From assembly GCA_012729405.1 (NCBI GenBank), contig JAAYDH010000026.1, positions 1-26,776 on the forward strand: a DNA stretch of 26,776 nucleotides, read 5' to 3'. A program made the position numbers and the translations under genes. This document shows, in pieces, positions 13,385 to 20,918 of the stretch. Source of the stretch: Erysipelotrichaceae bacterium. GTDB lineage: Bacteria > Bacillota_I > Bacilli_A > RFN20 > CAG-826. The notes beneath the pieces are model-generated. The model was given only the letters and a program-made list of their open reading frames with translations, searched no databases and was not told where the DNA came from. Position 1 is the stretch's first letter. Every line of letters starts with the position of its first letter.

Positions 13385-15361
13385 TTATTTGAGAATCTCT
13401 TCGCACAGCTTAACTAAGTGATCAGCGGTAAAATCAAACTTCTTGATGATGTCGCCGGCTGGAGCGCTGGCACCAAAGGTGTCGATACCCATGTGGTGAG
13501 CGGCGTAGCGATCCCAACCAAAAGTGGAGAGCATTTCAACGGAAACTCTCTTCTCTAATGGCAAGGACAAGACTTCCTTCTTATAGGCTTCATCTTGAGC
13601 GGCGAACAATTCCCAGGAAGGCATCGATACGACGCGAACATCTTTACCGAGCTCTTTGAGCTTCTTTTGAACATCGATGGCTAAGGAAACTTCTGAGCCG
13701 GTAGCGATGAGGATTAATTCCGCTTTCTTTTCTTCCTTACTGATAACGTAAGCACCTTTGCTCACTCCTTCAGCGCTGCTGGTAGCGATTAAAGGAAGAT
13801 TTTGGCGGGAGAGAATTAAAGCGGTCGGAGCATTGACACTCGCCAAGGCTTGATACCAAGCCGCATATGTTTCGCGTTCGTCGCATGGACGAATGACACG
13901 TAAGCGAGGAATGCTTCGGAGCATCGCTAATTGTTCGATTGGTTGGTGAGTTGGTCCATCTTCTCCGAGTGCGACAGAGTCGTGCGAGAACAGATAGATG
14001 GCTGGTAAATGACTGATAGCCGCCATACGGATTGCTGCTTTCATGTAATCAGCGAAGACAAGGAAACAACCAACATAAGTTCTGATGCCGCCATGCAATA
14101 GCATGCCGTTTTGCGTGGATGCCATACCGAATTCGCGGATACCGAAGTTTATATTGTGGCCGTGTCTAGTTTCAGGCATGAAATTAACACCGCCTTCTAA
14201 TTTGGTCATAACCGAGCTTGCGACGTCAGCGGAGCCACCGATTAAGTTAGGAACCGAGAGCATGTAGGCATTTAACGCTTTGCCTGAAGCAGCACGAGTG
14301 GAAATGGAAGAACCTTCGACAAAGTCGGGCATGACTGTCGGGAGGTAATTTTTGATGCTTAAATCAATTAATTGATTAAATCGACCGGCGTATTCCGGAT
14401 GTTTATCAGCATACTTCTTTAAAACTTTTTGATTTTCTTCGTAGGCTTTTAAACCGCGGGCGGCGAAGGTTTCTTGAAAGTGGGCACGAACTTCTTCGGG
14501 GACATAGAAATCGGGATGATCAAATCCATAGACTTCCACTTTTGCGTGTTGTCCGTCTTCAACTCCTAAAGGAGAACCATGGACCGCGCTGGTGCCTTGT
14601 TTCTTTGATCCGAAGCCGATAATTGTGTGAACAATGATTAATGTTGGTTTCTCTTTTGACCTTTTAGCTTCGACAATTGCTTTGTCGATGGTTTCAATGT
14701 CGTTGCCGTCTTTGACTTCTAAGACATTCCATGCGGAAGCTAAGAAACGCTCTTTGACATTCTCAGAGAAAGACATTTCTAAAGCGCCATCGAGGGTGAC
14801 TTGGTTGGCATCGTAGAAGAGAATCAATTTATTGAGCTTTTGGTGACCAGCTAAAGAAATTGCTTCTTGAGAGAGGCCTTCTTGTAAACAGCCATCGCCA
14901 CATAATGAGTATGTGTAGTGATTGTGAATCTTATCGCCATCGGGATAGTTAGCTTCAACGCTTTGTTGCGCCATCGCCATACCAACAGCTTGAGCGATAC
15001 CTTGACCTAAAGGTCCACTGGTCGCATCGACGCCGGCTGTCCAGTGATATTCTGGGTGGCCTGGAGTTCTGGAGTCAATTTGGCGGAATCGCATCAACTC
15101 TTCGATAGGTAAATCATATCCAGAGAGGTGCAACATTGCATAAAGCAATGCGGAAGCGTGACCCGCACTCAGGACAAAACGATCGCGGTTGAACCAACTT
15201 GGTTGTTTTGGATTAGCCACGAGGTGTCTGGTGAATAAGGTGTAAAGCAGGGGAGCACTACCTAACGCCATACCAGGGTGGCCAGATTTCGCTTTATTGG
15301 TCTCATCAATACAGAGAGCACGGATTGTAGCGATTGACAGTTCTGAGATTTTTTTGTTCAT
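13385..15361 (-). CDS. tkt: Transketolase
   Basis: This is a 658-residue thiamine-diphosphate enzyme of the non-oxidative pentose phosphate pathway, moving two-carbon units between sugar phosphates. Motifs: KSGHPGMALG near the N-terminus, DRFVLSAGHASALLY, GPLGQGIAQAVG, the TPP site CGDGCLQEGLSQEA with Asn in YDANQVTLDG, HGSPLG, the second domain INFGIREFGMAS and THDS/EDGPTHQPIEQLA, then the C-terminal domain ending at about 658. Length is normal. It is transcribed alone, with its own promoter (15390-15418), an AGGAG ribosome binding site and a terminator. The nearby genes deoB and dxs use or make related pentose and triose phosphates but belong to another operon. Confidence 0.97.
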   Translation of the reverse strand: MNKKISELSIATIRALCIDETNKAKSGHPGMALGSAPLLYTLFTRHLVANPKQPSWFNRDRFVLSAGHASALLYAMLHLSGYDLPIEELMRFRQIDSRTPGHPEYHWTAGVDATSGPLGQGIAQAVGMAMAQQSVEANYPDGDKIHNHYTYSLCGDGCLQEGLSQEAISLAGHQKLNKLILFYDANQVTLDGALEMSFSENVKERFLASAWNVLEVKDGNDIETIDKAIVEAKRSKEKPTLIIVHTIIGFGSKKQGTSAVHGSPLGVEDGQHAKVEVYGFDHPDFYVPEEVRAHFQETFAARGLKAYEENQKVLKKYADKHPEYAGRFNQLIDLSIKNYLPTVMPDFVEGSSISTRAASGKALNAYMLSVPNLIGGSADVASSVMTKLEGGVNFMPETRHGHNINFGIREFGMASTQNGMLLHGGIRTYVGCFLVFADYMKAAIRMAAISHLPAIYLFSHDSVALGEDGPTHQPIEQLAMLRSIPRLRVIRPCDERETYAAWYQALASVNAPTALILSRQNLPLIATSSAEGVSKGAYVISKEEKKAELILIATGSEVSLAIDVQKKLKELGKDVRVVSMPSWELFAAQDEAYKKEVLSLPLEKRVSVEMLSTFGWDRYAAHHMGIDTFGASAPAGDIIKKFDFTADHLVKLCEEILK

Positions 15362-15371
15362 TTTTTAATTC

Positions 15372-15404
15372 TCCTATTAGTAGTTTTTTAGTATATTACT
15401 AGTT
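15372..15404 (-). repeat. 11-bp periodic TACTA array (copy 4), tkt promoter
   Basis: Read leftward the units are AACTAGTAATA, TACTAAAAAAC and TACTAATAGGA. They cover the -10 element, the expected start site and the beginning of the ribosome binding site of tkt. The 20 nt at 15377-15396 equal those at 1698-1717. Confidence 0.6.
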
Positions 15405-15418
15405 CTTATTATAAACAA
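15390..15418 (-). promoter_or_regulatory. tkt promoter
   Basis: On the minus strand the -35 is TTGTTT (15413-15418) and the -10 is TATACT (15390-15395), with a 17-bp spacer. The start site would be near 15383, leaving a leader of about 21 bases with an AGGAG ribosome binding site. Confidence 0.55.
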
Positions 15419-15426
15419 GTTTATAA
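15409..15426. promoter_or_regulatory. Dyad overlapping the tkt -35 element
   Basis: TTATAAAC and GTTTATAA are perfect 8-bp arms around AA. The two-base centre makes an RNA hairpin unlikely, and the site covers the tkt -35 hexamer, so a repressor operator is the natural reading. The regulator is unknown. Confidence 0.45.
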
Positions 15427-15429
15427 ATG

Positions 15430-17166
15430 TTATTTTTGTTCATCGATGAGTGAGAGTCCCAATTCCTTTAGTTGCTCTTCGCTCGCCTTCGTCGGAGCGT
15501 TGGTCATTGGATCGACCGCGGATAGGTTCTTTGGGAAAGCGATGACATCGCGAATGTTATCAGTGCCACCGAGAATCATCGCTAGACGATCAAGTCCAAA
15601 GGCCATACCACCATGGGGAGGTGTTCCATATTGCAAAGCATCGACAAAATAGCCGAACTTCTCTTTGACTTGTTCGTCGGTCAATCCGAGGATATTGAAG
15701 ATTTTCTTTTGGACATCTTGGTCATAGATACGGAGCGTTCCGCCGCCGGCTTCGTAACCGTTGATGACGATGTCGTAAGCATAGCTTAACATTTTGGTGG
15801 GGTCAGTATCTAGGTACTTTAAGTCCTCATCTCTTGGACGAGTGAACGGGTGATGGCTAGCGACAATCTTGTTGGATTCGATATCTCTTTCAAACATCGG
15901 GAAATCGATTACCCATAACAAATCGTAACTGCGGGGTTTAATTAAACCGAGTTGACGGCCGTAACTTAAACGAATCGCACCCAGTAATGGATTGACGCGA
16001 TTGGCGGGTCCAGCGGCGATAATAAAGATATCGCCATCCTTAGCATCAAATTCTTTGATGAGGGAGGATTTTTCCGCTTCTGAGACGAATTTAACAAATG
16101 AACCGGTCATTTCACCATGCTCGAGTTTTAGGACGCTGAGACCGCCTAATCCGAACTTCTTCGCTTCGAGATTGAGGGAGTCGATTACTTTGCGGGAGGT
16201 CGCTTCCGCTACTCCGTTAACGCAGATGCCGCGTACGACATCGGCTTTCTGGAATGCTTCAAAAGAGGTATTCGCAAAGACTTCTTTTTTTAAATTGTGA
16301 AGTTCAAGTCCAAAACGAGTGTCAGGCTTATCGCTTCCAAAACGGCTCATCGCTTCTCGGTAAGTCATTTGGCGGAGAGGTAATTTTACTTCGTAACCAA
16401 TCGTGTTTTGGAAGATTTCCTTAATCAATCCCTCCATCAAGTGGAGGAATTCGTTTTGATCGAGGAAACTGGTCTCGATATCAATCTGAGTGAAGTCAGG
16501 TTGACGATCGGCACGCAAATCTTCATCGCGGAAGCAACGTGCGATTTGGTAATATCTTTCAAAGCCGCCCACCATCAAGAGTTGTTTAAACATTTGTGGG
16601 GATTGGGGCAAGGCATAGAAACTGCCATGATGAATGCGAGAAGGAACTAAATACTCCTTGGCTCCTTCAGGAGAAGAGGCACAGAGAATTGGAGTTTCAA
16701 TCTCAATAAAGTGATTTTTATGTAAATAGCTGTGGGTCGTAATCTTAATTTGGTCGCGGATATCAAAATACTTTTGCATCGCTGGACGACGTAAATCGAG
16801 ATAGCGGTATTTCAAACGAGTATCTTCAAGAGCGTCGGTCTCATCGGCAATAATCATCGGAGTCGTCTTTGCCGTGTTTAGGATGATAATTTGATCAGCG
16901 ATCACTTCGATTTCGCCGGTTTTCATCTTCGGATTGGGAGTTTCTCTTCTAGAGACAGCTCCTTTTACCTGAACAACATATTCGTTACGGAGATCTGGAA
17001 ATTTGTCCGCATCTTTAATCATAATTTGAATGATTCCGGAACGATCACGGAGGTCAATGAAAAGAATGGAACCGAGATTTCTTCTTTTACTCACCCAACC
17101 GAGGAGGGTGACTTTTTCATTGATGTTCTGAACGGATAATTCCGTATTCCAGCATGTTCTTTTCAT
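15430..17166 (-). CDS. aspS: Aspartyl-tRNA synthetase
   Basis: This is a 578-residue class IIb synthetase of the bacterial type. The start at 17166 is set by GAGGAG eight bases upstream and by the conserved N-terminus MKRTCWNTELS; an upstream in-frame ATG would add 11 residues and lies inside hisS. In order: the anticodon-binding OB fold (VTLLGWVSKRRNLGSILFIDLRD), motif 2 (RCFRDEDLRADRQPDFTQIDIE), the bacterial GAD insertion, and motif 3 (GMAFGLDRLAMILGG). The ATG shares one base with the hisS stop codon (TAATG), so the two are coupled. Last gene of relA-hisS-aspS. No obvious terminator lies in the 68 bp before the tkt start, which is occupied by the tkt promoter. Confidence 0.96.
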   Translation of the reverse strand: MKRTCWNTELSVQNINEKVTLLGWVSKRRNLGSILFIDLRDRSGIIQIMIKDADKFPDLRNEYVVQVKGAVSRRETPNPKMKTGEIEVIADQIIILNTAKTTPMIIADETDALEDTRLKYRYLDLRRPAMQKYFDIRDQIKITTHSYLHKNHFIEIETPILCASSPEGAKEYLVPSRIHHGSFYALPQSPQMFKQLLMVGGFERYYQIARCFRDEDLRADRQPDFTQIDIETSFLDQNEFLHLMEGLIKEIFQNTIGYEVKLPLRQMTYREAMSRFGSDKPDTRFGLELHNLKKEVFANTSFEAFQKADVVRGICVNGVAEATSRKVIDSLNLEAKKFGLGGLSVLKLEHGEMTGSFVKFVSEAEKSSLIKEFDAKDGDIFIIAAGPANRVNPLLGAIRLSYGRQLGLIKPRSYDLLWVIDFPMFERDIESNKIVASHHPFTRPRDEDLKYLDTDPTKMLSYAYDIVINGYEAGGGTLRIYDQDVQKKIFNILGLTDEQVKEKFGYFVDALQYGTPPHGGMAFGLDRLAMILGGTDNIRDVIAFPKNLSAVDPMTNAPTKASEEQLKELGLSLIDEQK

Positions 17167-18602
17167 TATTTTTTCTCCTCGTGACATTCGCAGTCGCATT
17201 CTTCGCCGTCTTCGCAGTCACAGTCGCCACTGCAGCAACATTTAGTCTCTTTATCGTGGTCGTGACATCCACAATCGCAATCACCGTCATGGGCGTGTTC
17301 GTGACAACCGCAGTTGTGATCGTGCTCGCTCATGAGGTCGATGATTTTATTTTCAAAGTCTTCTTGAGCTACTTCGATTTGTTCTTTGGTTTCTAAATTT
17401 TTGATAATAACTTTGTTATTATTCATTTCATCTTCCCCAATAATAACGGCGAACTTAGCGCCTTTTTTCTCCGCTCTTTTAAACATTGTTGTAAGTTTGA
17501 CATCATCGAAGCAAACATCGGAACTATAACCGAGCAAGCGGATGTTAGTCGCGACAGCATGAGCGGTGAGGTGGGCTTTATCGCCGACTGGAATTACATA
17601 GAAGGAGAGATTGAAGGCCGGCATATCAGCTGGGATGTGGCCATCATCTTTTAAGACGGAAATAATCCGTTCGATTCCGAAAGAAAATCCGACACCTGAC
17701 ATATCGGGGCCGCCGAATTCTTTGACGAGTTTGTCGTATCGTCCACCACCTCCGACAGCGCCGTAGTCATTACCTTTCGCGCTGACGTAATGGAATTCAA
17801 AGACGGTTTCGCTATAATAGTCTAGGCCACGAACAAGCGTATCATCGATTTCATAATGGACACCTAAGGTGTCGAGATAACCAATGATAGTCGCAAATCT
17901 CTTTTTCGATTCCTCAGAGAGATAATCTTTGAGTTTCGGAGCGCTTTTCACTAAAGCATGATCGGCGGGAACTTTGCAGTCGAGAATCCTTAATGGATTC
18001 AATTCATAGCGAGATTGGCAGTCTGGGCACATCTTTGGAAGCAATCCTTTGAAATATTCACGAAGCGCTTCTTTATAAGCCAAACGGCTCTCTTCATCAC
18101 CGAGATTGTTGATTTTAATCGTGACATTCTCAAGACCGAGAGTGTCGAGAATGGTATAAGCGAGAAGGATGACTTCTAAATCAACGAAAGGTGAGTCGTT
18201 GCCGACGGCTTCAACACCAAATTGATTGAATTGACGATATCTTCCCAATTGCGGTCTCTCATAACGAAAGACTGGTCCACAATAATAGACCTTTAGTGGC
18301 AACTCGTTGGTGACAAGCAACTTGTTTTGCACCATCAAGCGAATAATGCCGGCGGTGAACTCTGGACGCAAAGTTAAGCTGCGATTTCCTTTATCAAGGA
18401 AAGTGTACATTTCTTTCCTGACCACATCGCTTCCTTCGCCGACTCCCCGAACAAAGACTTCGCTGTGTTCAATGACCGGAGGTCTGACCTCCATAAAAGC
18501 GAATAGTTCAGCGATGTTTTTCATCATCGCTTCGACTTGCGAATAAGCTGAGGCTTCACCCGCGAAAATATCGTGAGTGCCTTTTACATTGTTGATTTCC
18601 AT
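17166..18602 (-). CDS. hisS: Histidyl-tRNA synthetase with Cys/His-rich C-terminal tail
   Basis: This is a 478-residue class II synthetase that charges tRNA-His. The catalytic domain shows KGTHDIFAGEAS, motif 1, motif 2 (YERPQLGRYRQFNQFGVE), the HisA motif RGLDYYSETVFEF and GGGGRYDKL; the anticodon-binding domain runs to about residue 424. A normal HisRS ends there (about 420 residues). This one continues for 54 residues (425-478; DNA 17169-17330) with 13 Cys, 8 His and many Asp/Glu, in patterns such as CxC, CxCxC, CHxHxH and CCC. The tail is in frame with no frameshift evident, and its stop codon overlaps aspS in the expected operon position, so it is part of the gene. A metal-binding role is inferred from composition only. 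It follows relA after 15 bp, with AAAGGA as ribosome binding site. Confidence 0.96.
   Translation of the reverse strand: MEINNVKGTHDIFAGEASAYSQVEAMMKNIAELFAFMEVRPPVIEHSEVFVRGVGEGSDVVRKEMYTFLDKGNRSLTLRPEFTAGIIRLMVQNKLLVTNELPLKVYYCGPVFRYERPQLGRYRQFNQFGVEAVGNDSPFVDLEVILLAYTILDTLGLENVTIKINNLGDEESRLAYKEALREYFKGLLPKMCPDCQSRYELNPLRILDCKVPADHALVKSAPKLKDYLSEESKKRFATIIGYLDTLGVHYEIDDTLVRGLDYYSETVFEFHYVSAKGNDYGAVGGGGRYDKLVKEFGGPDMSGVGFSFGIERIISVLKDDGHIPADMPAFNLSFYVIPVGDKAHLTAHAVATNIRLLGYSSDVCFDDVKLTTMFKRAEKKGAKFAVIIGEDEMNNNKVIIKNLETKEQIEVAQEDFENKIIDLMSEHDHNCGCHEHAHDGDCDCGCHDHDKETKCCCSGDCDCEDGEECDCECHEEKK
17169..17330 (-). other. Region coding the metallothionein-like tail of HisRS
   Basis: This encodes residues 425-478 of HisRS: blocks like EHDHNCGCHEHAHDGDC, then DCGCHDHDKE, KCCCSGDCDC and ECDCECHEEKK. 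The composition is Cys 13, His 8, Asp/Glu about 17 of 54, with almost no hydrophobic residues, so it must be disordered without bound metal. It is comparable in idea to the metal-binding tail of SlyD, with more cysteine. Confidence 0.85.
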
Positions 18603-18617
18603 AAGTAATCCTTTCTG

Positions 18618-20828
18618 TTAGTGAATCATCCGAGTGACTCGGAAAACGCCGGGAACATTCTGGACGATATTGAATATATCGCTGAGTCGTTTCGCGTCGC
18701 TGACCATCAAGGTGCAGGTAATCGTCACGACGAAATTGGTGTTATTTGTTGAGGCATGGAGACTGGAAGCCGAGACTTTCGCAACCGACAAAGTTGAGAG
18801 AATATCGACGAGCAGGCTGGGGCGGTCATTCGCTTCGATGTAAACATCAACCGGATAAGTTGAAGTTTCGATGTCGCTTCTCCAGTAAACGTTAATTAAA
18901 CGATTTTCCTCTTTAGCGACGTTCGGGCAGGTTTTGCGGTGGACGCTGATGCCTTTACCTTTGGTAATGTAACCAACGATATCGTCTCCGGGTATTGGAG
19001 TGCAGCAGTTGGCGAGAGATATCGCGAGGCGACTTCCACCACCGCGGCAATAAACTGGGGTATTTGAAGGAGCGATTCTCTTTTGACCACCTAAGACGTT
19101 GAGAGATACTTGTTTCTTGATTTTTAAGAACTCGAGAATGGCGGCCGGAATTGGTTTGCGGTTCGTCACACCGATGAACAAGTCTTCGATGTTATCGAAA
19201 TGGAAGTAATTCAAGACTTTAGGACTGTCAATGAGTTCCATCATATCAGGTTCATCAATCCCCCGATCCTTGAAAGCATCGAGACAGGATTGGCGACCTT
19301 TGGCAATCTTTTCGATTCGTAGGACGTCAGCGTTTTTCTTCGCAATGAACTTGCGGATGCAATTCTTTGCCTGAGCGCTCCTAACGAAGGAGAGCCAGCC
19401 TTCACTTGGTCCAGGAGAATTCTTTGAAGTTTTGATTTCCACCATGTCACCCGTCTTCAAGACGGTGTTGAGCGGAACAAGAACACCATTGACAAGAGCG
19501 CCTGTCGTGCTGTCGCCTACTTTCGTATGGATTCGATAAGCGAAATCGATGGGAGTGCTGCCATTAGGCAATTCAATAACCTTACCCTTTGGGGTAAATA
19601 CATAGACATTGGCTTCGAAGATGTCGCGGCTGATATTAGAGAAATCAGCTGATTCAGCACTTTCATTAGTAGCTGAGACAAAGTCGCGGAACCAGTGAAG
19701 TTTGTCTTCAATTTCTTGTTGTTCACGACGGGAGTTGTAACCACTATTCTCTTTATAAGCCCAGTGAGCGGCAACACCGACTTCCGCGACTTCATCCATC
19801 TCCTTTGTGCGGATTTGGATTTCGTAGAAGTTGCCGTTTCCCGAGACGATCGTCGTGTGGAGTGACTGATACATGTTTGGTTTCGGCATAGCGATGTAGT
19901 CTTTAAAACGACCAGGAACGGGTGTGTAAGTTTTATGAATTAAACCGAGAATCTCGTAGCAACGCATCGCTGTGTCGGTAATAATTCGCAATGCGAGGAT
20001 ATCGTATATCTCGTCGAAAGGGTGACCTTTCATGTACATCTTCGCATAGATGGAGTAAATCGATTTGACGCGGGCTTCGATCTCAAAATGAATGTTATTC
20101 TCAAAGAGAATATCAGCGATTCTCTTGCGGATGGAGTCGAGAGATTTGCCCATTGTTTTCGCTTTATGAGAGAGCAGTTTGGTAATCTCGGAGAATTTTT
20201 CCGGTTCAAGATATTTCAGACAAAGATCTTCCATCTCGCTTTTCACGCGATCAAGACCAAGTCGGTGAGCGATCGGAACAAAAACATCCATCGTCTCTTT
20301 ACTAATCGCATTTTGGCGTTCAGGAGAAAGCGCACCGAGAGTTCTTAGATTGTGGAGGCGATCCGCGAGCTTGATGATAATGACGCGAATGTCCTTCGCC
20401 ATGCCGATCAAAATCTTGCGGTGATCTTCGGCTTCGAATTCAGCGGCATCGAGTTTTGAGAGTTTTAGTCTTTGAATCTTAGTAAGGGCATCGACAATCT
20501 TTGCGACTTCGCTGCCCCATCTCTTTTCGATGTCTTCGACTTCAACATCAGTGTCTTCGACAACATCATGTAAAAATGCAGAAATAATCGTCGCTGGTCC
20601 AGCTTGCAAGGAAGCGACAATATAGGCAACTTCGACAAGATGATGGTAATAAGGTTCACCACTCTTGCGGTATTGGTCTTTGTGTTTTTCCAAAATAAAA
20701 TCATAGGCCGCCCGAATTTGCTTGCGATCTTCGGGAGACGAAATGTAATTTTGATAGATGGCTTCAACTTCTTCAAAAGTGTGAAGAGGATAACCACCAT
20801 TAATAGGAATGTTTTTCTTTTCTTCCAT
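18618..20828 (-). CDS. relA: Bifunctional (p)ppGpp synthetase/hydrolase (RelA/SpoT homologue)
   Basis: This is a 736-residue long RSH enzyme that makes and breaks the alarmone (p)ppGpp. Order: HD hydrolase domain with YYHHLVEVAYIVASL and FLHDVVEDTDVEVEDIE (intact His and His-Asp, so hydrolase activity is expected), the synthetase domain with PGRFKDYIAMPKPNMYQSLHTT and EIQIRTKEMDEVAEVGVAAHWAYKE, the TGS domain (VYVFTPKGKVIELPNGSTPIDFAYRIH), a zinc-finger-like stretch with CCTPIPGDDIVGYIT and HRKTCPNV, and a C-terminal ACT domain (RPSLLVDILSTLSVAKVSASSLHA). Length is typical. It heads relA-hisS-aspS; dtd, usually between relA and hisS in Bacillus, is missing. There is no clear ribosome binding site before the ATG. 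Confidence 0.96.
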   Translation of the reverse strand: MEEKKNIPINGGYPLHTFEEVEAIYQNYISSPEDRKQIRAAYDFILEKHKDQYRKSGEPYYHHLVEVAYIVASLQAGPATIISAFLHDVVEDTDVEVEDIEKRWGSEVAKIVDALTKIQRLKLSKLDAAEFEAEDHRKILIGMAKDIRVIIIKLADRLHNLRTLGALSPERQNAISKETMDVFVPIAHRLGLDRVKSEMEDLCLKYLEPEKFSEITKLLSHKAKTMGKSLDSIRKRIADILFENNIHFEIEARVKSIYSIYAKMYMKGHPFDEIYDILALRIITDTAMRCYEILGLIHKTYTPVPGRFKDYIAMPKPNMYQSLHTTIVSGNGNFYEIQIRTKEMDEVAEVGVAAHWAYKENSGYNSRREQQEIEDKLHWFRDFVSATNESAESADFSNISRDIFEANVYVFTPKGKVIELPNGSTPIDFAYRIHTKVGDSTTGALVNGVLVPLNTVLKTGDMVEIKTSKNSPGPSEGWLSFVRSAQAKNCIRKFIAKKNADVLRIEKIAKGRQSCLDAFKDRGIDEPDMMELIDSPKVLNYFHFDNIEDLFIGVTNRKPIPAAILEFLKIKKQVSLNVLGGQKRIAPSNTPVYCRGGGSRLAISLANCCTPIPGDDIVGYITKGKGISVHRKTCPNVAKEENRLINVYWRSDIETSTYPVDVYIEANDRPSLLVDILSTLSVAKVSASSLHASTNNTNFVVTITCTLMVSDAKRLSDIFNIVQNVPGVFRVTRMIH

Positions 20829-20853
20829 AGACTATAGATTAATGATAAAGGGT

Positions 20854-20874
20854 TTTCTTTATTTTTTAAAGAAA
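20854..20874. repeat. AT-rich dyad upstream of relA
   Basis: TTTCTTTA and TAAAGAAA are perfect 8-bp arms around five T, about 26 bp upstream of the relA ATG. The stem has only two G-C pairs, so it would be weak as RNA. It could be an operator; I found no convincing -35/-10 pair near it. Confidence 0.25.
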
Positions 20875-20892
20875 TATGATGACTTCAAAAAT

Positions 20893-20918
20893 AAAAAAAG
20901 ACGTATTTGACGTCTTTT
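20893..20918 (-). terminator. Terminator of the ABC exporter operon
   Basis: AAAAGACG (20896-20903) pairs with CGTCTTTT (20911-20918) around a 7-base loop. Leftward it is followed by TTTTTTTATTTTT. The stem includes part of the exporter stop codon (20917-20919). Confidence 0.8.

Noticed and set aside
17167..17199. Upstream ATG for aspS adding 11 residues.
   Set aside because: The ATG at 17166 has the proper ribosome binding site, a one-base overlap with the hisS stop codon and the conserved AspRS N-terminus.
17169..17330. A frameshift artefact producing the Cys/His-rich HisRS tail.
   Set aside because: The stop codon falls exactly at the aspS start in the usual operon overlap, and the composition is purposeful (regular CxC and HxH), unlike random out-of-frame sequence.
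17154..17396. Hydrophobic Val/Ala/Phe-rich frame on the + strand opposite the HisRS tail, resembling a membrane peptide.
   Set aside because: It is the complement of low-complexity GAC/TGC/CAC codons of hisS; there is no independent start signal, and hisS is certain here.
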